A DNA stretch of 64,000 nt from Geomonas anaerohicana (GTDB taxonomy: Bacteria; Desulfobacterota; Desulfuromonadia; Geobacterales; Geobacteraceae). Each line of letters begins with the position of its first letter. Within the stretch, counting starts at the first letter, position 1. The position numbers and the translations under genes are program-made. The stretch covers positions 124,001 through 188,000 of the forward strand of contig NZ_JAEMHL010000009.1 of the NCBI RefSeq assembly GCF_016458305.1, given 5' to 3'. The notes beneath the pieces were generated by a model. The model made no database searches and had not been told where the DNA came from. It saw nothing but the letters and a program-made list of their open reading frames with translations. Shown piece by piece: positions 7,712 through 16,014 of this stretch.

Positions 7712-9037
7712 CTAATCGCTCAGGCTTCCTGCTCCGAAGATGCGCGCCAGTGCCTCGATCGATTCCTCGAAGGTGACCTGGTCCGCCACGTCCTGCTTCA
7801 GGTAGGCGATCATCTGGTCCATCCGGGCTATGGCGAGATCGATCTTCGGGTTGCTCCCCGCCTTGTAGGCGCCGATGTTGATCATGTCCTCGGCCTGCCG
7901 GTAGGTGGCCAGGGTCTCCTTGAACTGCCCGGCCAGCGCCCGGTGCTCGCGGCTGGTGACGTCGCTCATGACGCGGCTCGCGCTGTTCAACAGATCGATG
8001 GGGGGGTAGATGTTCCTCGCCGCCAGCTCGCGGGTCAGGATGATGTGCCCGTCCAGGATGCTGCGCATGGCGTCGGAGATCGGCTCGTTGAAGTCGTCCC
8101 CCTCGACCAGGACCGTGTACAGTCCGGTGATGCTCCCCCCCTGGAAGTTGCCGGTCCGCTCCAGGAGTCTCGGTAGCGCGGCGAAAACGCTCGGCGTGTA
8201 CCCCTTGGTGGTCGGGGGTTCGCCGATGGCCAGCCCCACCTCGCGCATCGCCATGGCGAAACGGGTGGCGGAGTCCATCATCAGCAGCACCTTCTTCCCC
8301 TGGGCCTGGAAGTACTCGGCGATGGTGGTCGCTATGTAGGCGCCGCGCATCCTGACCAGCGGGGGCTGATCCGAGGTGGCGACCACCACGACCGATTTCC
8401 TGAGACCTTCCGCCTGCAGGTCCTTCTCGATGAATTCCCTGAGCTCCCGGCCACGCTCGCCGATCAGGGCGATCACGTTGACGTCGGCCTCGGTGTAGCG
8501 GGCAATCATGCCCAGGAGGGTCGACTTGCCCACGCCGGAGCCGGCCATGATGCCGACCCTCTGCCCCTCGCCGCAGGTCAGAAGACCGTTGATGGGACGG
8601 ATGCCGAGGTTCAGGGGCTTTCTTATCGGGCGCCTCTTCATCGGGTTGACCGGCAACGCGTAGATCGGGTACTCGTCCACGGTCTCGATGGGCCCCTTGT
8701 CGTCGATGGGCTCGCCCAGGCCGTCGATGACCCGCCCCAAGAGCGCCGGGCCGACCCCCAGGGCCGCCTTCTCGCGCCGGACCGAGATCACGCTCCCCAG
8801 TCCCACGCCGCGCAGCTCGCCCAGCGGCATCAGCAGGGTCTTGTTGTCGCGGAACCCGACCACCTCGGCGGGAATGGAGGGATGCCCCTCGGAGTGCACC
8901 TCGCACACGCTCCCCACAGCGGTCTCGGGGCAGTACCCCTCGATGACCAGGCCGACCACCTGGGTCACCTTGCCGTGAAAGCGTACCGGCTTGGCCGCCT
9001 CGACCACCGGCAGGTAGCGCGCCAGATCAATCCCCAC
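7712..9037 (-). CDS. fliI: Flagellum-specific ATPase FliI
   Basis: A 441-residue ATPase when started at the GTG at 9037, which overlaps the end of fliH by 11 bases. A longer upstream frame only shadows fliH, so this start is preferred and gives the usual family length. The P-loop GSGVGKST is at about 166-173 with K171, and the Walker B region VLLMMDSATRFA comes at about 250. The N-terminal beta-barrel and the C-terminal helical part match F1-beta-like export ATPases. It powers or primes flagellar type III secretion at the membrane. Confidence 0.97.
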   Translation of the reverse strand: MGIDLARYLPVVEAAKPVRFHGKVTQVVGLVIEGYCPETAVGSVCEVHSEGHPSIPAEVVGFRDNKTLLMPLGELRGVGLGSVISVRREKAALGVGPALLGRVIDGLGEPIDDKGPIETVDEYPIYALPVNPMKRRPIRKPLNLGIRPINGLLTCGEGQRVGIMAGSGVGKSTLLGMIARYTEADVNVIALIGERGRELREFIEKDLQAEGLRKSVVVVATSDQPPLVRMRGAYIATTIAEYFQAQGKKVLLMMDSATRFAMAMREVGLAIGEPPTTKGYTPSVFAALPRLLERTGNFQGGSITGLYTVLVEGDDFNEPISDAMRSILDGHIILTRELAARNIYPPIDLLNSASRVMSDVTSREHRALAGQFKETLATYRQAEDMINIGAYKAGSNPKIDLAIARMDQMIAYLKQDVADQVTFEESIEALARIFGAGSLSD

Positions 9038-9743
9038 TTTCTTCTTCCTCCCGCCGCGCGTTCCTCTCCTCGGAGAGCCGGCGCATGATCTCCTCGAGCT
9101 GGGCGTCCAGGCCGGCGTCGATGTTGCCCCGCACCGTCTCCACCACGCAGCTCGCCGGCCCAAGGGTCGGGTCCTCGCGCAGCGCGATCTTCTTCCTGTC
9201 CCGGGTGAGCGCCTGGAACTGCGGCGAGTAGGCAACCACCTGGTATTCCTCGGGGTTCAACCGCACCACGATCTCCCCTTCGTCCGCGGCCAGCTCCACC
9301 GCGCCGTGCACCAGCCCCGCGACCAGCCCCGGGTCCAGGGAGAGCTCGCGCATCATCACCTTGCGCGCGATCAGCACCGAGAGCTTGAGGAGATCCTCCT
9401 CCGCGTCGTGCATGAGCTGGGCGCGCAGGGCGCCGGTGGAGAGGAGCGCCTGGGCCAGCGCTTCGCTCACCTTGGCCAGGTCCTCCTCGGCCTGCTGCCT
9501 CCCCTTCTTGATCCCCTCGACATGCGCCTGCTGGATCCTTCTCAGCGCCTCGTCCTCGGCGATCACGGCGGGGGGAGGGACCTCGGTTTCCTCTTCTTCC
9601 TCGACGGGGGGGGCTTCCTCGCCGCCCAACTGGATGGGGCGGAACACCTCCTGCCCGGCCGGCGGGACCAGCACGCCCCCCAGCGGCTCCAGGGTGTAGG
9701 CCTCGGACTCGACCCCTTTCCTGATGATCTTAGACGAGGACAT
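9027..9743 (-). CDS. fliH: Flagellar assembly protein FliH
   Basis: A 238-residue protein. The N-terminal 85 residues are acidic and Pro/Glu-rich. A central coiled coil (HVEGIKKGRQQAEEDLAKVS) and a C-terminal V-ATPase E-subunit-like domain (LVAGLVHGAVELAADEGEIV; VRLNPEEYQVV) follow. FliH dimers hold and regulate FliI and tether it to FliN. It overlaps fliG by 14 bases and fliI by 11 bases, indicating tight coupling of switch and export genes. Confidence 0.95.
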   Translation of the reverse strand: MSSSKIIRKGVESEAYTLEPLGGVLVPPAGQEVFRPIQLGGEEAPPVEEEEETEVPPPAVIAEDEALRRIQQAHVEGIKKGRQQAEEDLAKVSEALAQALLSTGALRAQLMHDAEEDLLKLSVLIARKVMMRELSLDPGLVAGLVHGAVELAADEGEIVVRLNPEEYQVVAYSPQFQALTRDRKKIALREDPTLGPASCVVETVRGNIDAGLDAQLEEIMRRLSEERNARREEEESGD

Positions 9744-10722
9744 CTTCCGCCCCGCGTCCCGCGATGACCACCTTCCCTTCCTCCTCCATCTTGCGGACGA
9801 TCTTGATGATTTCGCTCTGGGCCTTCTCCACGTCGGAGAGGCGCACCGGACCCATGACCTCCAGGTCCTCCTTGATCATCTCGGCCGCGCGGCTGGAGAT
9901 GTTGCGGAAGATCTTGTCCTTGACCTCGTCCACCGAGGTCTTCATGGCCAGGGTCAGGGTGTCGTTGGAGACCTCGCGCATGATGGACTGGATGGCGCGG
10001 TCGTCCAGCTTGAAGATGTCCTCGAAGGTGAACAGGTGCTTCCTGATCACCTCGGCCAGCGGCGGGTTCATGGTGTCGAGCTTGTCCAGGATCTTCTTCT
10101 CGCGGCTTCTGTCCAGGTGCGCGAACATGTCCACCACCTTCTCCACGCCGCCGACCTTGAAGCGCTGCACGCCGCCCAGGGCGGTCAGCTCCACCCGGAT
10201 CACCTCGTCGATCTCGGAGAGGATCTCCGGCGAGACCTGGTCCACCTCGGCGATCCTGATCACCACCTCGGCCTGCAGTTCCTGCGGCAAAAGTGCAATG
10301 ATCTCGCTGGTCTGCTTGGGCTTGAGTTTTGCCAGCACCACGGCGATGGTCTGCGGGTGTTCCTGGGAGAAGAAGTTGGCGATGGTACGCGCGTCCATGG
10401 TGGAGAGGATGTCGGCCATGTCGCCGATGCCGGAGGTGCGGATCTCCTGCAACAGGGTCTCCGCCCGCAGCGGCCCCAGGGCCTTCTCCAGGATCTTCTT
10501 GACGAACTCCTCCCCCTGGGAGAAGAAGCCGGTCTCCGGGTTGGTGATGTCGGTGAACTCCTCCACCACCGAGGCGATCTCCTCGCGCGGTACGTGGCCG
10601 AGCTTGGACATGCTCTGGCTGATCCGCTTGATGTCGCCGTCGTCCATATGCCCGAAAACCTTGGCGGTCGCCTCGGGACCCAGGTATAAAAGGAGTACGG
10701 CGGCCTTCTCGGCTCCGGTCAT
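9730..10722 (-). CDS. fliG: Flagellar motor switch protein FliG
   Basis: A 330-residue protein of normal FliG length. The N-terminal domain (KAAVLLLYLGPEATAKVF) binds FliF. The middle domain has the EHPQT motif (FFSQEHPQTIAVVLAKLKPK) that contacts FliM. The C-terminal torque domain carries charged helix residues in AIQSIMREVSNDTLTLAMKT. FliG converts stator motion into rotation at the cytoplasmic face of the MS ring. It is 29 bases after fliF. Confidence 0.98.
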   Translation of the reverse strand: MTGAEKAAVLLLYLGPEATAKVFGHMDDGDIKRISQSMSKLGHVPREEIASVVEEFTDITNPETGFFSQGEEFVKKILEKALGPLRAETLLQEIRTSGIGDMADILSTMDARTIANFFSQEHPQTIAVVLAKLKPKQTSEIIALLPQELQAEVVIRIAEVDQVSPEILSEIDEVIRVELTALGGVQRFKVGGVEKVVDMFAHLDRSREKKILDKLDTMNPPLAEVIRKHLFTFEDIFKLDDRAIQSIMREVSNDTLTLAMKTSVDEVKDKIFRNISSRAAEMIKEDLEVMGPVRLSDVEKAQSEIIKIVRKMEEEGKVVIAGRGAEDVLV

Positions 10723-10751
10723 GCTGCACCTCTAAAGGTCATGGTTCTCAT

Positions 10752-12323
10752 CTACTCCTTGCGCGACAGCCAGTTCTGCAGGATCTGGGCGGCCTGGTAG
10801 GGGTCCTGCTTCACCTTCTCCACCAGCTCGATCTGGGTCACTCGCATCTTCTCCTGGGCGATCTTCTGCATCTCGAGCATGTGGGCGGTCTCGGCGTCGT
10901 CCTGCACCGGCAGGAACGTCGAGGCGGGCCTCTCGCTCTTCAGCATCTTCAACAGCGGCCGGAGCACGAAGAGGATCAGGGCCAGGAAGCCCAGGCCGAT
11001 CAGGCCGTTCTTGATCAGGGTCTGCACGATGGGGGCGTCGTACCACTTGGGTGCCTCGCTGCCGCCGTCGCCGGTCTCCTGGAACGGGATGTTGGCGACG
11101 GTGACCTGGTCGCCGCGCTCGGCGTTGAAGCCGACGGCACTCTTCACCAGCGCCTCGATCTTCTGCATCTCGTCCGGGGTGCGGGGCTGGTACTTGGGCG
11201 TGGCACCCGGTTTCGCCCCCACCGGGAGGTCGTACTTGCCGTCCACCAGCACCGCCACCGACACCTTGGAGAGGGCCCCCACCGGCTCTATGATGCGCGC
11301 GGTGGAACGGCTCACCTCGTAGTTCAAGGTCTCGTCGGTCTTGGAGCCGCCGCCGCTCTGCCCGGGGGCCGCCCCGGGGGCGCGGCCGAGGTTGGTCTGC
11401 GCGCCGGGGACGCCGGAGGCGGTGGTCGTGGTACCCCCCTTCTCCTCGCTTCTCTGTTCGCTTCTGACCGCGGCGGATTCCGGGTCGTAGCGCTCCTCGT
11501 ACTTCTCCACCTGCTTGAAGTCGAAGTTCGCGGTGACGCGGGCCACGCACTTGCCGGAGCCGACCACGCGGTCCAAAAGCGACTGCAGCTTGTCCTCCTG
11601 GGTCTTCTCGAAGTTGCGCTGGGTCTCCTGGCGCGAGCCCGTCAGCTTGCTGGCCGGGTCGGAGGGGGTGTTGCCGGAGAGCATCTTGCCCCGGCTGTCG
11701 AGAACGGTGATCTGCTCCGGGTCCATCCCCTCTATGGACGAGGCGACCAGGTGCACAATCCCCTGCACCTCGCCCTCCCTCAGCATCCGGTTCGACTTCA
11801 TCTTCAGTACGACCGAGGCCGTCGCCGGCTTCTCGGACTCCTTGAACAGGGTCTTCTCGGGAATGGCCAGGTGCACCCGGGCCGACTCGACCCCGGCGAT
11901 CTGGGAGATGGTGCGGGACAACTCGCCCTGCAGGGCGCGCTGGTAGTTCAGCTTCTGCACGAACTCCGTCATGCCGAAGTTCTTGCGGTCGAAGATCTCG
12001 TAGCCGATGCCGCCCCCCTGGGGGAGCCCGTCACTGGCCATGGAAAGTCTCAGGTCGTACACCTTGTCCGAGGGGACCAGGATCGCCTTGCCGTCGTTGG
12101 CGATCTGGTAGGGGACCTTCTGCTCTTTCAATTTTTTGACAATCTCGCCGGCGTCGTCGCTGTTCAGGTTGGCGAACAGCGGACGGTAGTCGGTCTTGTT
12201 CGCCACGGTGATCAGTGCGGCGAAGGCGAGCAGCGACGCGAGCGCGACCCCCGCGACGACCATCCGCTTCCCGGTCGACATGGCGAGAAAAGGTTCCAGC
12301 AGTTTTTTAAGCCCTTCCGGCAT
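10752..12323 (-). CDS. fliF: Flagellar MS-ring protein FliF
   Basis: A 523-residue protein with two membrane helices, near residues 21-41 (MVVAGVALASLLAFAALITV) and 430-450 (LIKNGLIGLGFLALILFVL). Between them are ring-building motifs (FANLNSDDAGEIVKKLKEQ; ALQGELSRTISQIAGVESAR; VHLAIPEKTLF). The cytoplasmic C-terminus binds FliG. FliF is the first structure of the basal body. GGAGACACC precedes the ATG. The gap to fliE is unusual in holding a 110-bp inverted-repeat element, described separately. Confidence 0.98.
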   Translation of the reverse strand: MPEGLKKLLEPFLAMSTGKRMVVAGVALASLLAFAALITVANKTDYRPLFANLNSDDAGEIVKKLKEQKVPYQIANDGKAILVPSDKVYDLRLSMASDGLPQGGGIGYEIFDRKNFGMTEFVQKLNYQRALQGELSRTISQIAGVESARVHLAIPEKTLFKESEKPATASVVLKMKSNRMLREGEVQGIVHLVASSIEGMDPEQITVLDSRGKMLSGNTPSDPASKLTGSRQETQRNFEKTQEDKLQSLLDRVVGSGKCVARVTANFDFKQVEKYEERYDPESAAVRSEQRSEEKGGTTTTASGVPGAQTNLGRAPGAAPGQSGGGSKTDETLNYEVSRSTARIIEPVGALSKVSVAVLVDGKYDLPVGAKPGATPKYQPRTPDEMQKIEALVKSAVGFNAERGDQVTVANIPFQETGDGGSEAPKWYDAPIVQTLIKNGLIGLGFLALILFVLRPLLKMLKSERPASTFLPVQDDAETAHMLEMQKIAQEKMRVTQIELVEKVKQDPYQAAQILQNWLSRKE

Positions 12324-12338
12324 GGTGTCTCCAAAACA

Positions 12339-12448
12339 AAGATTAAGACTAAGATTGAGACTGAGAAAAACCTTGGCCGGCCTTTAGCCGCCCGGCGCTG
12401 ATGTTGAGGCCTCTTCTCAATCTTTACTTTAATCTCAGTCTGACTTTT
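12339..12448. repeat. Degenerate heptad inverted-repeat element between fliE and fliF
   Basis: Two A/G-rich and T/C-rich arms face each other. The left arm is about 12339-12369 (motifs GATTAAGACTAAGATTGAG) and the right about 12414-12448 (the complement reads GTCAGACTGAGATTAAAG). A GC-rich centre contains GGCCGGCC. The arms are built from variants of ATTAAGA/ATTGAGA. The RNA from either strand could form a long imperfect hairpin. The right arm ends in the fliE stop codon. A related element lies at 21453-21549. Confidence 0.7.
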
Positions 12449-12761
12449 AAACCGGCATCCTCATGATCTCCTGGTACGCCTCGACCGCCTTGTTGCGCAC
12501 CTGGGTCAGCATCTGGAAGGAAATACTCGCCTTTTCCACCGCGAGCATCACCTCGTGCAGCCCCTTGCTCTCGCCGGTGGCGAGCCCCTGGATGGAGCGG
12601 TCCGCGGCGCCCTGCTGCTCGTTCACCTTGGAGACCATGTCCTCCAGGAACTTCCCGAAGCCGACGGTGGGGTTGCCCTGCGTCCCCTGGACACCCTGCG
12701 TCTCTTGGGCGGGAAAAGCCTGGGAGAGTCCGCCTACCTTGGTAAGTGCCGATATTTCCAT
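12447..12761 (-). CDS. fliE: Flagellar hook-basal body complex protein FliE
   Basis: A 104-residue protein of normal length. The conserved C-terminal half includes GLHEVMLAVEKASISFQMLT and NKAVEAYQEIMRMPV. FliE is the junction between the MS ring and the proximal rod. It is 16 bases after flgC and is followed by the repeat element before fliF. Its stop codon lies in the right arm of that repeat, with the coding sequence otherwise intact. Confidence 0.96.
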   Translation of the reverse strand: MEISALTKVGGLSQAFPAQETQGVQGTQGNPTVGFGKFLEDMVSKVNEQQGAADRSIQGLATGESKGLHEVMLAVEKASISFQMLTQVRNKAVEAYQEIMRMPV

Positions 12762-12777
12762 GTATAACCTCCGTTAC

Positions 12778-13215
12778 CTAGCGCAGCAGGTCGAGCGTCT
12801 TCAAAGCCATGCTCTTGGCTGCATTGGTTGCCGTTATGTTCGCTTCGTAGCTGCGGCTGGCCGTTATCATGTCGGCCATCTCCTCGACCACGCTGACGTT
12901 GGGATAGGCCACGTAGCCGTTGGCATCCGCATCCGGGTGCCCCGGCTCGTACTGCAGCCGCGGGGGACGCTGGTCCTCGTTGATCCGGGTCACCTGGACG
13001 CTCCTGGCCTCGTTGGCGCGGGAGAGCGCGGCGCCGAAGGAGTTCCCCTCCTTGACCGGAGTGGCGGTGAACACCGCGTCCTTGCGCCGGTACGGTCCCC
13101 CCTCCGCGGTCCTGGTGGAGTTGACGTTGGCCAGGTTGGAGGAGATCAGGTTCATCCTGGTGCGCTCGGCGCTGAGGGCCGAGGCGCTGATATCCATGGA
13201 AGTGAAAAAGTCCAT
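12778..13215 (-). CDS. flgC: Flagellar basal-body rod protein FlgC
   Basis: A 145-residue rod protein. The N-terminal motif MDFFTSMDISASALSAERTR followed by NLISSNLANVNSTRT and the C-terminal YVAYPNVSVVEEMADMITAS with YEANITATNAAKSMALKTLD are diagnostic. It assembles with FlgB, FlgF and FlgG into the rod crossing the periplasm. It overlaps flgB by one base (TAATG), so the two are translationally linked. Confidence 0.97.
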   Translation of the reverse strand: MDFFTSMDISASALSAERTRMNLISSNLANVNSTRTAEGGPYRRKDAVFTATPVKEGNSFGAALSRANEARSVQVTRINEDQRPPRLQYEPGHPDADANGYVAYPNVSVVEEMADMITASRSYEANITATNAAKSMALKTLDLLR

Positions 13216-13637
13216 TATAAGGTACCCCTTATGGCCTGCTTCAGTTCCTCGAACTTCTTGGTGAGGATCTGCACGCTGGCGTTGTACATGATCTGGTTCT
13301 CGGCCAGACGCCCCATCTCGGTCTCCACCTCGACGCCGTTGCCGTCGGGGGCCATGTTACGGGAGCTCACCTCGACCACGTCACCCTGCACCTTCTCCAG
13401 GGAGCCTGCCGAGGCCCCCTTGAGCGGGATGTGACGCGGATGGGTCACCGAACCGGCGCTCGGGCCCTGCTTCAGGGCGCTCTTCAACTGCCCCTCGAAG
13501 GAGAGGTCGGTGCTGGTATAGCCCGGCGTCTCCACGTTGGCGAGGTTGGCCGAGATCATGGTCTGGCGCTTCACCCTCAGGTCCAGGGTCTTGCCCAGAA
13601 GTTCAACGGTGGTCCCGAATAATCCTTGTACTGGCAT
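13215..13637 (-). CDS. flgB: Flagellar basal-body rod protein FlgB
   Basis: A 140-residue rod protein starting at the ATG at 13637, chosen because AGGAGGAAG precedes it; a frame start seven codons earlier would bury that site. The motif KRQTMISANLANVETPGYTS is the FlgB signature, and the C-terminus (NQIMYNASVQILTKKFEELK) matches. It is the first gene of the large flagellar operon. A sigma-54-type site lies 30 bases upstream. Confidence 0.96.
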   Translation of the reverse strand: MPVQGLFGTTVELLGKTLDLRVKRQTMISANLANVETPGYTSTDLSFEGQLKSALKQGPSAGSVTHPRHIPLKGASAGSLEKVQGDVVEVSSRNMAPDGNGVEVETEMGRLAENQIMYNASVQILTKKFEELKQAIRGTL

Positions 13638-13666
13638 CTCTTCCTCCTTGGTCGCCAAGCTGCAAC

Positions 13667-13682
13667 AGCAAAAGGCGTACCA
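13667..13682 (-). promoter_or_regulatory. Sigma-54-type promoter upstream of flgB
   Basis: On the minus strand the site reads TGGTACGCCTTTTGCT, one mismatch from the TGGCACG-N4-TTGCT consensus, with GG and GC ten bases apart. It ends 30 bases before the flgB ATG, leaving room for a short leader with the AGGAGG site. A GCCGATAA box, the -10 of flagellar sigma-28, is also present at 13700-13707 but without a convincing -35. Promoter use is inferred. Confidence 0.65.
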
Positions 13683-13751
13683 CCCACGGCTGGCCCGTGT
13701 TATCGGCAGGTTACGCCGACGGGCGACGGCCGGGTCATCTTTTTGACAGTG

Positions 13752-15863
13752 TCAGGGGAGCTGACCGGCGATCTTCATGCGCCAGTTGAGGTCGTTGAGC
13801 GCCTCGGAGGCAAGCCGGCCCCAGGCCCCCCCGAGCCCGGCCGCCTTGTCCCAGCTCGCCCGGGCCTGGCGCACCTCGCCCAGTTGCAGCTGCAGCTCAC
13901 CGGTCTTGTAGAGGAACTGGCCGCTCACCTCGCCGGAGGCGATGCTCCCCCCCACTTGGCAGGCCGCCAGGGCCCGCTGGTAATCCTTGCCGGCGGCAAG
14001 CGCCGTGGCCAGGGTGAAGTAGCCGTCCGGGAGGAACGGGTCGTCCCGTTTCGCTGCCGTCGTGAAGCGGGACAGGCTGCGCACCGCGCCGCCGTGGTCC
14101 TTGGCCGCCGCGAGTGCCTTGCCCAGGTAGTATTCGCTCTCCGGCAGCTGCGCCTTGGCACCCTTGCCCCCCAGGAAGGCAAGCTGCGCCGCCGCACCGG
14201 GAAGGTCGCCCCGCTCGAAGGCAAGGCGCCCCAACTGCTCGCGCACCCGCCCCAGGTGCGGGTCGCGGGGGAAGCGGGACAGGAAGTCGCGGGCGGTCGC
14301 CTCGGCCAGCGGCACGTTGCCCAGGGCGACGGCGTCGTCCACCATGCGCGCCACCAGGAAGGGTGCGCTGCCGCCGGCCCAGTTCTTCTGCTGCAGGTAG
14401 CCGAACAGCTCCAATTCTTTTGCGGTGGCGCCGCTCTTCTCAAAGGCCTGCGACACCCTCTCGGCGAAACCCGGGTCACCGAAGCAGCGGGCCAGATATT
14501 CCCGGTTGTCCAGGGCGAGCTGGACCAGCCCCTGGTCATTGCCTGCGGCGGCGGTCTCCTGGTACACGGGGAAGAGGATCTCCTCGCGCATCTTCTTGAT
14601 GATGGTGCTGAAGATGCCGCGCGGGTAGCGCCGGTCGTAGGTAACCACGGTCTCCAGCGCCTCCTTGGGGGAGGCGTACAGGGAGAGGAGCAGCGTCATC
14701 TTGAACAGGGCCTCGTCGCGCGAGGCCGGGTCGCCCGGTTCCTGGTAGACCGCCTGGTACTTGGCCAAGAGTTCCCGGTAACGGTCGCGGGAGAGGGTGA
14801 ACAGCTCGCGGTCGGCGAGCTTCAGGCGCGCCCTCCCCGCCGCGGGACTCCCGGCCGAGTAGACCACCACGCTGCGGTACATGGCCAGGGCCGCCTCTTT
14901 GTGACCGTTACGTTCGATGAGGTCCGCCAGGCGGTTCAAAAGCTCGGCCTGGTACGGGGTTCCCACGTACCGGTTCATGAGGCGCAGCAGCATGGCGCGG
15001 GCGGCGGGGAAGTTGCCGGTGCGGGCCAGCGCGTCGGAGTAGGGCTGCAAAAGCTCCGGGGCCTGCTCCAGGTACTGGGGCCAGAGGCCCTCCCCCTGCC
15101 GGAAATAGGAAAGGGCATCCTGGTGCCGCCCCAGCCGTTCCAGCGCCTCCCCGAGCCGGTAGCAGGCCAGCGCCTTGGGGGCGGTGGCCTTGTTGGTGAA
15201 CATGGAGAAGACGTTGATGGCCTCCTCGGCCCGGTCGCGGTACAGGAGGCTTTCCCCCTGCTGGAACAGGAGCGCTTCCCCCTCGGGGAGGAGCCCCTTG
15301 AGCACCTTGCCGTCGGTGGGGGCAAAGGGGACCCCGCCGGGATCGGCATCGAAGTCGCGCACGAAGCGCTCGGTGCCGGAAAGGATCGGCGCGCGTCCCG
15401 GCGCGATGTCCACGCGCGCCGCCCGCTTCACCCCCGGCCCTATGTCCAGGGACAACACGCTCGGGTTGGCGCAGTCGACCACCTGGACCCCGGCGTCCGC
15501 CACGCGCAGCGGGATGGAGACGCTGAGCACGCCGCGCAGTTCCGACGTGGTGACGCCGGCCAGCTGCTTGTCGTTCAGGGAGCGCAGTTTCTTAAAGCTG
15601 GGGGAATCCGCGCCGCGCACCTCGAGCCTGACCCGCCCGGGGAGGGCCCGGAGCGTGTAGTCGGGGGGGGACTGGAAAGAGAGGTTGACCCTGGTGAAGC
15701 CTTGGTGGGGATACACCGCGATGCGCAACAGCCGGTTGTCCTGCTGCGCCAGGGCGCTGTGCGGCAGGGCGCAGGCGAGCAGTATGGTGACGAGCCCCAG
15801 GAAAAACCCCGGGCCGGGTATGCGCAGCGTAAAGGTCATGGGGGAGTACAAGGCAAAAGGCAT
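13752..15863 (-). CDS. Secreted AMIN/TPR-repeat protein upstream of flagellar operon
   Basis: A 703-residue exported protein. After a signal peptide (GFFLGLVTILLACALPHSALA) comes an AMIN-like beta domain (about 43-145; RIAVYPHQGFTRVNLSFQSP; GRVRLEVRG) and then tetratricopeptide-type helical repeats to the end (ACYRLGEALERLGRHQDALS; LADLIERNGHKEAALAMYRS; YYLGKALAAAKDHGG). AMIN domains place proteins at the cell wall or secretin. The gene precedes flgB on the same strand, so a role in flagellar envelope passage is plausible but not shown. Neither start candidate (15863 or 15839) has a good ribosome-binding site. Confidence 0.75.
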   Translation of the reverse strand: MPFALYSPMTFTLRIPGPGFFLGLVTILLACALPHSALAQQDNRLLRIAVYPHQGFTRVNLSFQSPPDYTLRALPGRVRLEVRGADSPSFKKLRSLNDKQLAGVTTSELRGVLSVSIPLRVADAGVQVVDCANPSVLSLDIGPGVKRAARVDIAPGRAPILSGTERFVRDFDADPGGVPFAPTDGKVLKGLLPEGEALLFQQGESLLYRDRAEEAINVFSMFTNKATAPKALACYRLGEALERLGRHQDALSYFRQGEGLWPQYLEQAPELLQPYSDALARTGNFPAARAMLLRLMNRYVGTPYQAELLNRLADLIERNGHKEAALAMYRSVVVYSAGSPAAGRARLKLADRELFTLSRDRYRELLAKYQAVYQEPGDPASRDEALFKMTLLLSLYASPKEALETVVTYDRRYPRGIFSTIIKKMREEILFPVYQETAAAGNDQGLVQLALDNREYLARCFGDPGFAERVSQAFEKSGATAKELELFGYLQQKNWAGGSAPFLVARMVDDAVALGNVPLAEATARDFLSRFPRDPHLGRVREQLGRLAFERGDLPGAAAQLAFLGGKGAKAQLPESEYYLGKALAAAKDHGGAVRSLSRFTTAAKRDDPFLPDGYFTLATALAAGKDYQRALAACQVGGSIASGEVSGQFLYKTGELQLQLGEVRQARASWDKAAGLGGAWGRLASEALNDLNWRMKIAGQLP

Positions 15864-15972
15864 GCCGTAGGGGCACGCACGAAGGCAGGCGCGCTAACCT
15901 ATCGGGAGTACGGCATTTTATCTAGAGGGGAATTTTACGGGGCGCCGCTTGCGCGCCGGAGGGGGCCGGCCA

Positions 15973-16006
15973 GTCAAAAAAACGGAGCCCGGGGATGTTT
16001 TTTTGA
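15973..16006. terminator. Bidirectional terminator, perfect 11-bp stem
   Basis: A perfect inverted repeat GTCAAAAAAAC ... GTTTTTTTGAC has a 13-base GC-rich spacer. It begins eight bases beyond the stop of the CheX-like receiver gene. Stem and A/T runs suit factor-independent termination in either direction, and it separates the signalling operon from the AMIN/TPR gene. Confidence 0.75.
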
Positions 16007-16014
16007 CTCGCCTG

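Noticed and set aside
7254-8906. 550-codon open frame on the minus strand in the fliI/fliJ region
   Set aside because: It is a different frame over fliI and fliJ, with Arg/Gly/Pro/His-rich content typical of a high-GC shadow.
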